Source: Mesorhabditis belari (taxonomy: Eukaryota; Nematoda; Chromadorea; Rhabditida; Rhabditidae). From it: DNA of 64,000 nucleotides. A program made the translations under genes and the position numbers. The stretch is from NCBI GenBank assembly GCA_958450365.1, contig CAUEEP010000935.1, forward strand, positions 620,001-684,000, given 5' to 3'. Below the pieces are notes generated by a model. That model was not told the origin of the DNA and did not search any database. It saw only the letters and a list, made by a program, of their open reading frames with translations. Position 1 is the stretch's first letter, and the number at the start of each line of letters is the position of its first letter. Below are positions 51,468 through 61,715 of the stretch, in pieces.

Positions 51468-51830
51468 TGTTTGTATGTTGTGAACCTAGTATCATTTCGA
51501 TGGGTATGTGTTGTTATCTGGGGCTTTTTGGTCACCACTAGTTTGATGGTATCGAAAAAACGCTTCGGAAATTTTCATGGTTACCTTTCATATTCAGGCT
51601 TAGATTGTCGTTGGCTGAAAATTTAATTAAATTTTATTATGGCTAAGAGACGTAGCTCACAGAATGGAAACTAAGAAAGGAGGGAGGTCGAACAAAATAA
51701 CAAATTTCCCGTATTAGCTAGATCAAAATCAAGACTCAAAAATACATACATATTTCAATGAACTTGGAAAGAGTAAAAAACATCTTGGATGATAGGCATG
51801 TTATGATCAAATCCTCCTCCTCGCGTGTCG

Positions 51831-52991
51831 TTATTCGGGGACAACTTTCAAGAAACATTGGTAACGGCTCAGGACTCCCATTCTACCAAAAAAAAGCATG
51901 TGATGACGATCGGCAACCGAGACAGACGAGACTTTGGTCGAGGCAAACACTTCCCTCATCTCCCGCAAGCCAGAAGGCGAGCAATTGGACAAAGGATCAC
52001 AGGGACCGAGTTCTCCTTCCATGTTGCTTCTATAAAATATTTCTCGAATTTTCTCTGATTTTTCTGAGAAATTCTCTATACGAGTGAATATCTGGCCAAT
52101 AATTGACTGGAACCTGGGGAACTGTGCGGAAAATTGGTGATGAATATGGATTGTGACGTACTCCAGACTGGAAACAATTTCCCAATTAATGAGAATATTC
52201 TCAAGTTCTTCTTGCAAACCATCCAATGAGTATCGTCTTATCAGAAGCATCTTTTTCAGACATCTCTTCACGTTTTCTTCTGCAAGCCACTCGAAAATTC
52301 TCGACCCCATCGTTGTGGGGATCTCCACTTTGCATTCATCGATGAGCTTTATTCTTTTGAGATTAGAGAGAAATTCATTTTCAAGATTTTTCATTGTTTG
52401 ATAAAAAAACACGTCCAAAACAGAGACTGCTTGGATCCTGGGAAAAGGAAGTGAATTCACCAACCACTCCCATTTGGCTTCCATTTCCGTTTCCATTTCT
52501 AGACTTTTGTCGGTAAAGTCACAAATTTCCATTGTGAGGTCTTTGACAAATCGTGTTTTGTTCAGAGTAAAAAAAACGGCTTTACTCATAGTCGGGTTCA
52601 TAATGAGAACTCCTTCGCGGAGGTTTTGCACTCTTGGATCGGTGATTTCCTCACTCTGATGAGGAATTCTAACCAACCAATCATTATATTTTTTTCTTGA
52701 GACTGTTATGCAAGTGACAAAGTGAAGGATTATCTGGTTATCTTGGTCCTGATAGTTTCGGACCGAGAAATGGTCGATCTCCTTTCCAAAAAGTCCTTCT
52801 GCTAGAATGTGTCTCCTGAGCTCCCAATTCACCGTCAAACAACGCACCCTCTCTTCGAAACGGACATGTTGAAAGATCCTTGCTCTTAACTCGATAGGCA
52901 ATTTATCGATTGAGAATCGACGAAGGCGAAAACAAGATTTGAGGAATTCGAAACACTTGAATAACCAGCTGAATGTCCTCATCTCACTCAA
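51831..52991 (-). CDS. F-box protein, left palindrome copy
   Basis: 386 residues in a single exon. An F-box-like N-terminus at about residues 26-65 (FSIDKLPIELRARIFQHVRF then EERVRCLTVNWELRRHI) would bind Skp1 and link substrates to a Cullin ubiquitin ligase; the remaining 320 residues resemble the variable substrate-binding half of nematode F-box families (for example RFVKDLTMEICDF, EYVTIHIHHQF). It differs from the right copy at only a few residues: VLDVFFYQ versus VLNVCFYQ, LSNLKRIKLID versus LFNLKRIKRID, HHM versus HHL. Both copies intact. The start follows a T-poor region; a short 5' UTR is shared. Nematode F-box genes are known to expand quickly, which fits. Confidence 0.8.
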   Translation of the reverse strand: MSEMRTFSWLFKCFEFLKSCFRLRRFSIDKLPIELRARIFQHVRFEERVRCLTVNWELRRHILAEGLFGKEIDHFSVRNYQDQDNQIILHFVTCITVSRKKYNDWLVRIPHQSEEITDPRVQNLREGVLIMNPTMSKAVFFTLNKTRFVKDLTMEICDFTDKSLEMETEMEAKWEWLVNSLPFPRIQAVSVLDVFFYQTMKNLENEFLSNLKRIKLIDECKVEIPTTMGSRIFEWLAEENVKRCLKKMLLIRRYSLDGLQEELENILINWEIVSSLEYVTIHIHHQFSAQFPRFQSIIGQIFTRIENFSEKSEKIREIFYRSNMEGELGPCDPLSNCSPSGLREMREVFASTKVSSVSVADRHHMLFFGRMGVLSRYQCFLKVVPE

Positions 52992-53576
52992 ATGGAGGAA
53001 GCCGTGTAAAAGAAATGGCGCAAATCTATCCGTCGTTGGTTGGGTGATTGTTTCGTATTTCCCGCATTCTCTGCCTGTCTGGTCTCTCCATTTCCCGCGC
53101 CTTGTGCTCTTGGCAATTAGATGAATCGTCTCAACTAAGCGAGGTGATTCGTGAGTTGGCTATTCAATTTGCTTTACTATTTTAGGAGAAAAAACCCAGA
53201 AAAGAAAAGTGAAATGAATAGAACTTAATCTTATTCAGACGGTCCTGCGATTCGGTGAGAGACTAGAACATTTATGAATCACAATTTCAATCGACATATT
53301 GAAAAAATAAAAATGTTTTTAACATTTGGTGCGGCCACCTTAGCTTTGATGATTTCTCTAACACGGTTAGGCATCGAGTCAACGAGAGCACAAAGCATAG
53401 CACAAAGAGTTGCTTGATTCTAATCTTTTTCCAAATTGCTTCAAGGTGATACCAAACCTCGATGAGCGGTAACTATCATAGAGGGTATTAAAAAAAACTA
53501 AAGGAAATTATTAAAGAGAAAAATGAACGCCAAATTAAGCGCTATTTGAATTCAAACACTTTATTGTCGTGAGTAC

Positions 53577-54748
53577 AGCATTTTTACAGCCTCAACCTTT
53601 CAATTTACTTTCGAATTTCGACATTTTGAAGTGATTTTTGCAAAATCTATTTGAAATCTATTTGAAATCTATTTGAAAAGTTGCATTTTTCAAACGAGAA
53701 ACCTTCTTGGCCATGTTCACAACAATCTAAATTGTCTGAAATTTTGGGCAACTATGTAAACGATGAAGCGTTTTATTTTGCGCTACTTTAAAAAGTATGC
53801 AATCACTCAGAAATATAATAGCTGTGTCTACGCCAAACGGACGGTCGCCCGACTGATTCGATGGCGAGGGGAAAACAGCTGACCAATCTATGCCTGAACG
53901 AGCTGTCGCTTGGATCAGGCGAAGCGAATACTTTGAAAGCCTAGATTTCGAACGGGATTTGCCCAACTTTTTAGATTTGCCCAACTTATTGTGCAACGGT
54001 GTGTTTCTTGTCGAAACGCCCGAGTGGTTTTTCAAAGATGAATGATTCAAAAATGAATGAAAAGAGAAAATTTTGAGTCCCCTTTTTCTCGAGCTTCTAG
54101 TTTTTCTCTATGATCTTCACCATTAATTGTCTCAAAATTCGTCGATGCTCTTTTGTTTCTTTTTCTTCGATCAGGGTTCTTCTAAGATTCCGTTTCAAAA
54201 GCTCTCTCAATTTGACACCTATAAATGTCTGTCTTTAATGAGAAAGCAAGATTTAATCGATTGGACAATATAAGTTAAAACAACTGTGCTTGTAGCCGAT
54301 GCATCAGCATCAGCCTTGTGCAATTCGGAGCCAGGTGGAATTCCTCCTAAGCCTTCTACGTGAGCCTACCCATTGCATGAATCAAGAGTTGTACTGTCAA
54401 AAGGAATACATCGCTTAATAATGTCCATCTACGAATATCCATCGATATGTTTGATCAGTCGAGATGTTTTCTCAGTTATTCGAGCGATCATTAACTTTTC
54501 TGCCCTTTACGTAATCGTTGTTGCATCGCCGAAATTGATGAAAAAAATATATAAATACTTAGCATTCACGTATTTGATCCATATTTTATAACACAAAATC
54601 ACTATATCAGATCCCCAGACACCGTCTTCGATGTCCTAGTGGTCTTGTACGATTTTGAAATGTACACACCGATGCTGGCTTTTCGTGTCTAAACTGTGTT
54701 CTTCGAGGTTCATGCGTTTTCTACAAGACGCTCGCGGAAAAACTTACC
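53577..54748. other. spacer between the palindrome arms (1172 bp)
   Basis: 53577-53730 is an inverted copy of the start of the 44.95/58.42-kb unit. 53822-53943 is gene X exon 3 (CLRQTDGRPTDSMARGKQLT ... ANTLKA, open on plus), fused at about 53944 to a phrase like gene X exon 6 (AGATTTCGAACGGGA). 54240-54365 minus reads GLGGIPPGSELHKADADASA, vaguely like the last motif of a DEDDh exonuclease (H-x4-D). The rest unassigned. Confidence 0.65.
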
Positions 54749-55332
54749 GTACCCACGACAATAAAGTGTTTGAATTCAAATAGCGCTTAATTTGGCGTTC
54801 ATTTTTCTCTTTAATAATTTCCTTTAGTTTTTTTAATACCCTCTATGATAGTTACCGCTCATCGAGGTTTGGTATCACCTTGAAGCAATTTGGAAAAAGA
54901 TTAGAATCAAGCAACTCTTTGTGCTATGCTTTGTGCTCTCGTTGACTCGATGCCTAACCGTGTTAGAGAAATCATCAAAGCTAAGGTGGCCGCACCAAAT
55001 ATTAAATACATTTTTATTTTTTCAATATGTCGATTGAAATTGTGATTCATAAATGTTCTAGTCTCTCACCGAATCGCAGGACCGTCTGAATAAGATTAAG
55101 TTCTACTCATTTCACTTTTCTTTTCTGGGTTTTTTCTCCTAAAATAGTAAAGCAAATTGAATAGCCAACTCACGAATCACCTCGCTTAGTTGAGACGATT
55201 CATCTAATTGCCAAGAGCACAAGGCGCGGGAAATGGAGAGACCAGACAGGCAGAGAATGCGGGAAATACGAAACAATCACCCAACCAACGACGGATAGAT
55301 TTGCGCCATTTCTTTTACACGGCTTCCTCCAT

Positions 55333-56493
55333 TTGAGTGAGATGAGGACATTCAGCTGGTTATTCAAGTGTTTCGAATTCCTCAAATCTTGTTTTCGCCT
55401 TCGTCGATTCTCAATCGATAAATTGCCTATCGAGTTAAGAGCAAGGATCTTTCAACATGTCCGTTTCGAAGAGAGGGTGCGTTGTTTGACGGTGAATTGG
55501 GAGCTCAGGAGACACATTCTAGCAGAAGGACTTTTTGGAAAGGAGATCGACCATTTCTCGGTCCGAAACTATCAGGACCAAGATAACCAGATAATCCTTC
55601 ACTTTGTCACTTGCATAACAGTCTCAAGAAAAAAATATAATGATTGGTTGGTTAGAATTCCTCATCAGAGTGAGGAAATCACCGATCCAAGAGTGCAAAA
55701 CCTCCGCGAAGGAGTTCTCATTATGAACCCGACTATGAGTAAAGCCGTTTTTTTTACTCTGAACAAAACACGATTTGTCAAAGACCTCACAATGGAAATT
55801 TGTGACTTTACCGACAAAAGTCTAGAAATGGAAACGGAAATGGAAGCCAAATGGGAATGGTTGGTGAATTCACTTCCTTTTCCCAGGATCCAAGCAGTCT
55901 CTGTTTTGAACGTGTGTTTTTATCAAACAATGAAAAATCTTGAAAATGAATTTCTCTTTAATCTCAAAAGAATAAAGCGCATCGATGAATGCAAAGTGGA
56001 GATCCCCACAACGATGGGGTCGAGAATTTTCGAGTGGCTTGCAGAAGAAAACGTGAAGAGATGTCTGAAAAAGATGCTTCTGATAAGGCGATACTCATTG
56101 GATGGTTTGCAAGAAGAACTTGAGAATATTCTCATTAATTGGGAAATTGTTTCCAGTCTGGAGTACGTCACAATCCATATTCATCACCAATTTTCCGCAC
56201 AGTTCCCCAGGTTCCAGTCAATTATTGGCCAGATATTCACTCGTATAGAGAATTTCTCAGAAAAATCAGAGAAAATTCGAGAAATATTTTATAGAAGCAA
56301 CATGGAAGGAGAACTCGGTCCCTGTGATCCTTTGTCCAATTGCTCGCCTTCTGGCTTGCGGGAGATGAGGGAAGTGTTTGCCTCGACCAAAGTCTCGTCT
56401 GTCTCGGTTGCCGATCGTCATCACTTGCTTTTTTTTGGTAGAATGGGAGTCCTGAGCCGTTACCAATGTTTCTTGAAAGTTGTCCCCGAATAA
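55333..56493 (+). CDS. F-box protein, right palindrome copy
   Basis: 386 residues, intact, opposite orientation to 51831-52991, so the two genes are head to head with their starts about 2.3 kb apart. Same F-box (LPIELRARIFQHVRFEERV). A few substitutions against the left copy, several of them amino-acid changing. Confidence 0.8.
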   Translation: MSEMRTFSWLFKCFEFLKSCFRLRRFSIDKLPIELRARIFQHVRFEERVRCLTVNWELRRHILAEGLFGKEIDHFSVRNYQDQDNQIILHFVTCITVSRKKYNDWLVRIPHQSEEITDPRVQNLREGVLIMNPTMSKAVFFTLNKTRFVKDLTMEICDFTDKSLEMETEMEAKWEWLVNSLPFPRIQAVSVLNVCFYQTMKNLENEFLFNLKRIKRIDECKVEIPTTMGSRIFEWLAEENVKRCLKKMLLIRRYSLDGLQEELENILINWEIVSSLEYVTIHIHHQFSAQFPRFQSIIGQIFTRIENFSEKSEKIREIFYRSNMEGELGPCDPLSNCSPSGLREMREVFASTKVSSVSVADRHHLLFFGRMGVLSRYQCFLKVVPE

Positions 56494-56856
56494 CGACACC
56501 CGAGGAGGAGGATTTGATCATAACATGCCTATCATCCAAGATGTTTTTTACTCTTTCCAAGTTCATTGAAATATGTATGCATTTTTGAGTCTTGATTTTG
56601 ATCTAGCTAATACGGGAAATTTGTTATTTTGTTCGACCTCCCTCCTTTCTTGGTTTCCATTCTGTGAGCTACGTCTCTTAGCCATAATAAAATTTAATTA
56701 AATTTTCAGCCAACGACAATCTAAGCCTGAATATGAAAGGTAACCACGAAAATTTCCGAAGCGTTTTTTCGATACCACCAAACTAGTGGTGACCAAAAAG
56801 ACCCAGATAACAACACATACCCATCGAAATGATACTAGGTTCACAACATACAAACA

Positions 56857-57054
56857 ATGCTTTCTACATGCCGACACATACCAGTGAAACTAGCTTTGTA
56901 CCAAGAAGGACCTCAGGAGCTCGACTCCACCGGGTTTTCATCTAAGTTTCGTTCAATGAAAAGGCTGATATATAAATTGCCTGGTGGCGATAAGACCGAA
57001 CGTAGAATAAACATAATCTGGCTTCAAAACATACTATCAGCTCCAAGAAAATAA
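56857..57054 (+). CDS. small conserved frame in palindrome (right), unknown
   Basis: 65 codons, partner of 51270-51467, with a few substitutions (MLSTCRH versus MFSTCRH; FSSKFRS versus FLFKFRS). Confidence 0.25.
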   Translation: MLSTCRHIPVKLALYQEGPQELDSTGFSSKFRSMKRLIYKLPGGDKTERRINIIWLQNILSAPRK

Positions 57055-57739
57055 ATAACGACTACCGAATCACGGTAGGAATGAAAAAGTTCTAGATCAA
57101 TACCCTCTCAAGTCATGGCTTCACTTTGGCCTGCAGTCCTGCAGTAACTGAGCCCAAAGCATGCCAATAAGCACGAAAGCATCAAACATCTGCGTACATG
57201 CCATTCAATTTAGCTGGTGATATCGTGCAAGAAATCGTGCAAATCGATTCGTCGTTTGGTTGGGTGATTATTTTGGGTTTCTCGTATTTATTTGCGTGTC
57301 TCCAAAAAAACCAAGGATTACAACCCAAAAAGAAACCGAGGACAAATTAGCCTAATGCAAATATTATGAATCACAATTTCAATTGGATGAAGGTCGCACC
57401 TAAACTGAACAGATCAAAACAGACACAAGAATGAAACTAAATTATCTTCAGAAGAAGAATAAAACATATTATGACATACAATTCGGTGAGAAGAATAGAA
57501 CATTCATGAATCACAATTTTCAATGGAGATTAGCTTGATCCCTTTTCATCACCACCATTTCAAGATGAACTTCCTCGTGCGGAATCATCTGTGATGTGTC
57601 CCGTTCGAAATCTAAACTGAAATTGCCATTAACTGCAATATTAATTTAGAATTAGAAATCTCCAATGGGAGCACACTATCAATATATGATTATAAACATT
57701 GAGGCCCAAATAAAAAAATATGTATAAAAATATGATCAT

Positions 57740-58403
57740 GGCTTTTTTTGATTCTCTCGTTATTGGAGATGAGAAGTGGATCCATTTCGATCATACTATT
57801 CGAAAACGGAAATGACTAGGGCCAGGAGAACAGCCAAATCCGACCGTGAAACCGGACATTCATGTGAAAAAGATCATGCTCTCAGTATGGTGGAATAACA
57901 AGGTGCTTGTGGATTTCGAGCTTCTACAACCCGGCCAAACAGCCACATCCGACCTCTACAAACAGGAACTTGATCGGGTCAATGAAACTCTCATTCGTTA
58001 AGGAGTAGACACATCAAAGATAAAGTTCATCCATAACAACGCTAGACCTCACTTTGCAAAAATGACTCAGCAAAAACTAGAGAATCTAGGATGGGAGGTT
58101 TTACCACATCCGCCGTATGCTCCCGATTTGGCTCCCTCAGATTACCTTTGATTCCGGTCGATTCAAAACTTTTTGACCAATGAGAAATTCAAAAACCGTG
58201 AAGATGTCCAAAATTGGGTGACCAAGTTTTTCGAGTCACAGCCGGCTGAGTTTTTCAAGAGCGGCATCAACTCTTTGCGCAAAAGATGGCAAGAAGTAAT
58301 CAATAATAATGGTGAATATATTTTGGATTAAACTGTGTTGTTTCTGTTTTTAATGTAAATTTTGTCAACGACTAAAACGCTCATTTACATCCGAACAACC
58401 TAA
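57740..58403 (+). pseudogene. mariner relic, 5'-truncated, three nonsense codons
   Basis: One continuous frame with stops after IRKRK, TLIR and SDYL. Readable blocks: VIGDEKWIHFD (first Asp kept), FIHNNARPHFAKM (second Asp changed to Asn), YAPDLAPSDY (third Asp kept), and FFKSGINSLRKRWQEVI. Resembles the 1-kb mariner. The 3' inverted repeat, ending ACAACCTAA at 58403, is followed by TA. The 5' half is missing beyond the palindrome end. Confidence 0.85.
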
Positions 58404-58422
58404 TAGATTGTTGTGAACATGG

Positions 58423-59085
58423 CCAAAAAGGTTTCTCGTTTGAAAAATGCAACTTTTCAAATAGATTTCAAATAGATTTCAAGTAGATTTTGCAAAAAAT
58501 CACTTCGAAATGTTGAAATTCGAAAGTAAATTGAAAAGTTGAGGCTGTAAAAATGTTTATTCGATTAAAATTATTCGAGATTAAAGCTATCAGAAAGAGA
58601 TCATTCAAAGAAAGTTGCACTAAAAGAATCCAAAAAAAAGAGAGAGAGAAATTGATTGATTGCTTGATTGATTTCATAGATTTCATTGATCTCTCGTTAT
58701 TCTCAACATTCTCCGAAGAGTCACTCGAAAATTCTTATTGAGGCACATGTAGATCACCGGATTGAAACACGAATGCGCGTAGCCGAGCCAACTGAAATCG
58801 GAAATGCAAAAAGAGTTTGCCTGTGCCTGTGCCTGTGCAAGATCTTTTCGCAACTCTTTTCATTGCAAAACCCAAAGCCAATTCGATTCTCTTGGGACTT
58901 TTCTTGGGACAAAGAGTTAAAATAAACTCTGCCAATAGATTCGACGCCCCAGGGCACAAATTTTTAACACCAAATCTTTGGGAATCATTTACAGAAAAAA
59001 ATCACTCTGTAAAGTACCTGGCGAGGTGTTCCTTGTCCGCGCGCACAATCGCTCGCGATCTGGCATAAGGGGTTTCCCTTTTGAA
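58423..59085. repeat. segmental duplication unit (copy 2)
   Basis: Direct copy of 44950-45605. After it the sequence continues into the GPCR TM6 exon, which the 45-kb copy lacks, so this locus looks like the source. Confidence 0.88.
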
Positions 59086-59472
59086 ATCAGTATGGGTATC
59101 AGTAAACATGCAAAACTGTGTTTGTCTCATGGGCGGTTTGTTTCGAATGCGAATTCTTGAAAAGGCTGGAAATTTCTGATGAAAAAGTTGAAGATCAAAA
59201 GAAAACAGGTGAAAAAGAATCGAATTTTCTTTGAGTTTTGTAGATGATATTTCCGAGATTTCCGAAAACCAAAAAGTTTCACAGTTTTCTTATCCAAAAT
59301 TATTCTGATGTAGTGATTAGTCTACAGAAGTTCTGTAGTGTACAGAAGTGTTACCTGGTTGCCACATAAAGCTCAGTGTGTAGCTCTCGATGGATATTCA
59401 CTCTAAATCCCATCGAGATTCCCCGATAAACCGAGATGCAAAAATAGGGAAGCCAGCAAATGATGAAAGCCA
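58683..59472 (-). pseudogene. rhodopsin-like GPCR, last two exons (TM6-TM7)
   Basis: Exon 59472-59355: VAFIICWLPYFCISVYRGIS ... ELHTELYVAT, with the TM6 motif CWLP. Exon 58791-58683: SWLGYAHSCFNPVIYMCLNK then FRVTLRRMLRITRDQ-stop, with NPVIY. The two join in phase (ACC AG|T TGG). Pattern fits amine/neuropeptide receptors; no TM1-TM5 exons were found upstream on this strand, where instead the TTGGGTTGG element and another gene follow. So either a relocated fragment or the 3' end of a gene cut by rearrangement. A 21-bp piece of the TM6 exon recurs at 41522-41542. Confidence 0.75.
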
Positions 59473-60306
59473 CTGAAATGCAAAGCTCACTTTAGTTTTT
59501 CATGTTTGACGGATTAGTTTTGATTTTGTTTCAAGACGATTAGCTGATTAGAACCTAGTAAAGACCAGGGATTCTTAACAAACGAAACTCTCTTTTTATT
59601 GGGTTGGTGAATTGAAAACTGCGGGACTTTGAACTAAAATTGATTGAACATAAAACCATAAATTCATTCCAAACAATTCCCATTATTATTGACGACTTCT
59701 GCCCATTTACAGGCAATTTGCGGATTTGCGGATTCCTCTTTCGTAGTAGGATTTTGGTTTGTGTGTGAGACTCAAAATTGGAGGACCGGAGCTGTCCCAG
59801 TGTCCCAGTTTGAGCACTTTCTTCAAAAGAAGCCCATTTTGGTGTCAATAGAAAAGTTGTAGAGAATCAAAAATTAGAATTATTTTTGAATTAGAAGCAA
59901 ATTTTGTGAAAATTCGTAAATTTGGCATTTCTTGAAAACCAGTTTTTGAATCGTTCTGAAAATTTGGATATAAGCTTGATTTTTGATTCTCTACAGTTTT
60001 TCCATTGACGCCAAAATGGGTTTCTTTTGAAGAAAGTGCTCAAACTGTCACATATGACAATAGCCCGCAGTTTTCAATTCACCAACCCAATATCATAGAA
60101 AAAATTCAGATAAATGACTGCCTTCAGCAGTGCTTTCCCGTGAACTTTTTTATTTTCTATTCCTATTTCTATTTCTATTTCTATTTCTATTCCTATTTCT
60201 ATTTCTATTTTCTATTTACCGTCTACTTACTCAAAATAGCGGCCACAACCCTCGTGGCTCGACTCTCTCGTCGTATCGCCATCGATTCACGGCGTTTTCG
60301 TCGAAT
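59455..60306 (-). repeat. right arm of the 0.9-kb inverted duplication
   Basis: Partner of 40655-41542 (see there). It ends inside the last exon of the gene at 60223-61715. Confidence 0.85.
59599..60090. mobile_element. mariner-derived element, TTGGGTTGG family (copy 5)
   Basis: Full ends, TA on both sides, duplicated together with its flanks at 40870-41399. About 40 bp shorter than copy 4 because of internal deletions. Confidence 0.88.
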
Positions 60307-61715
60307 CGCCCGTGTCACCTAAAAAATGCGAATGTTTTAAGTAAAAAAAAATGAGTAGCTGATCTCTAAAAGTTGATCTCTAAAAGCTGATTTATAAAAG
60401 TTGCTGACTTTTACATACCTTGCATAGCTGACAGTAAACTAACCTGTGTTGCTATTCGTCTCAATTTCCCGCGACTTATCCCATTGGATTTCTTGCTGTA
60501 TCCAACTCCATCCACAGCAATTTCTACAGAAGGCCGAGCACAATTCGGAAAGTTCTACCAAATAATGGAAATAGCTCGCAAAAAGTGACTTACTTTGAAA
60601 TCATTTGATAAAACGGCTGATCGAAGGGTTGACCAGGCACTGCTGCGTCTGAAAACGGGTTTTGAAAATCGATAGAAAATTGTTTGTTTTTATTTTTTGA
60701 ACAAAAGCATTCTATCAGCATTTGTAAAGCAAAAACGCTTGAATGTTCGAGGTTTTCTTTACAAAATACCTACCGTAAATACTGTAATAGTACCCCACTC
60801 CCCTCGTACAGTCACGTAGTCGCAAAAGTTTTTTCGTCTTTCATTTTTCGAAGCGCCCGTACTTTCAAAAATACTTTCTTTGGTATCAAAAAATAGCTGA
60901 AATTCAGGGCTATTTTTTGATACCTAAGCGAACATTGTAGCATAAACCAGTGTCGAGAAACACTCGTTCAAAGCTAGACTACGCAATACTCCGTACCAGC
61001 ATTCTGGGGGTGGGGTACTATTACAGTATTTATGGTATTTTATCCATTTAAAATGTAGCTGTTAAGTTACCCAATTCCCATAATTTCTCAAAGTTTCCTC
61101 ACCTTGAATCGATCTCGAAAGTTGAGTCGGTTGCATCGGTGAGACTACTTCCATAGCTGTTCATCGAGATACGGCGATAGCTAAACAGACAAAAGACAAA
61201 GACTAAGCAGACATTTGAAATCTCAAAAGAAATTTGTATCACTCACGTATCACTGCTTCCACTAGCCGATGTGTAAGAGGAATGGGAAGAATTTGACGGA
61301 GCCGAGCTCGGTGATGGACAATCGAAAAGACGTGGAACCTAGAAAAAGCTTTGAGGATTTTCAAGAGTAATTTGTTCAAGTAATTTGTAGTTTCAAAAAA
61401 AAGTTTAAAATCAAAGACTGGATGGACTTGAGTCCATCCAGTCCTTGCAATGCAAAGGTGCAATGATCAATGGTGCAATGATTTTTGTGTGAATAGTTAT
61501 GTTGCTTTTTATATTTCTTTCTTTTCTTTTGCTTCTTTATCTTTTAATATTCTTATTTTGTTTATAAATTATAAATTATAATAATCTTTCGAACCTGTAG
61601 GGAACCTGAGTGTTGATATTCAGTGTTGTGTTGCGGAAGAGCCGATGTGTTGATGCTCATCACAGCGGGAACCATCAAAAAAGTGGGTGCTGGGATACGA
61701 TTGTGATTACGGAAA
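60223..61715 (-). CDS. unrecognised gene, Ser-rich then strongly basic C-terminus (3' part)
   Basis: Six exons in phase: 61715-61595 (HNRIPAPTFLMVPAVMSINT), 61338-61247 (LFDCPSPSSAPSNSSHSSYT), 61180-61103 (YRRISMNSYGSSLTDATDST), 60648-60594 (RSSAWSTLRSAVLSNDFK), 60554-60444 (NCARPSVEIAVDGVGYSKKS), 60318-60223 (VTRAIRRKRRESMAIRRESR ... AAILSK-stop). All GT/AG. First exon starts with a split codon, so more exons lie further up. RRIS, RRSS and KRRES fit basophilic-kinase sites; the C-terminal helix is rich in Arg. I do not recognise the family. A MITE (60771-61037) sits in an intron. The stop region is followed by the TTTCTA microsatellite. Confidence 0.7.
60771..61037. mobile_element. MITE, TACCGTAAATACTGTAATA family
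   Basis: Ends TACCGTAAATACTGTAATAG and CTATTACAGTATTTATGGTA. Inner palindrome GGTATCAAAAAATAGCTGA / TCAGGGCTATTTTTTGATACC. Shares its terminus with the pogo-like element at 11570. Confidence 0.85.

Larger units (their letters stand above)
50599..53576 (+). repeat. left arm of a 2 x 3-kb inverted duplication
   Basis: 2978 bp, inverted copy of 54749-57724. Boundaries by eye: outer end at TACATATTTTTTATTTGGGC, inner end at TATTGTCGTGAGTAC. Contains an F-box gene, gene X's last exon and a small conserved frame. Confidence 0.93.
54749..57724 (-). repeat. right arm of the 2 x 3-kb inverted duplication
   Basis: Partner of 50599-53576. Its outer end at 57724 is directly followed by a 5'-truncated mariner. 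Confidence 0.93.

Noticed and set aside
54240..54365. DEDDh exonuclease gene in the palindrome spacer
   Set aside because: Only one motif-like piece (LHKADADASA) is visible; the other catalytic blocks were not found, so I did not call it as a gene.
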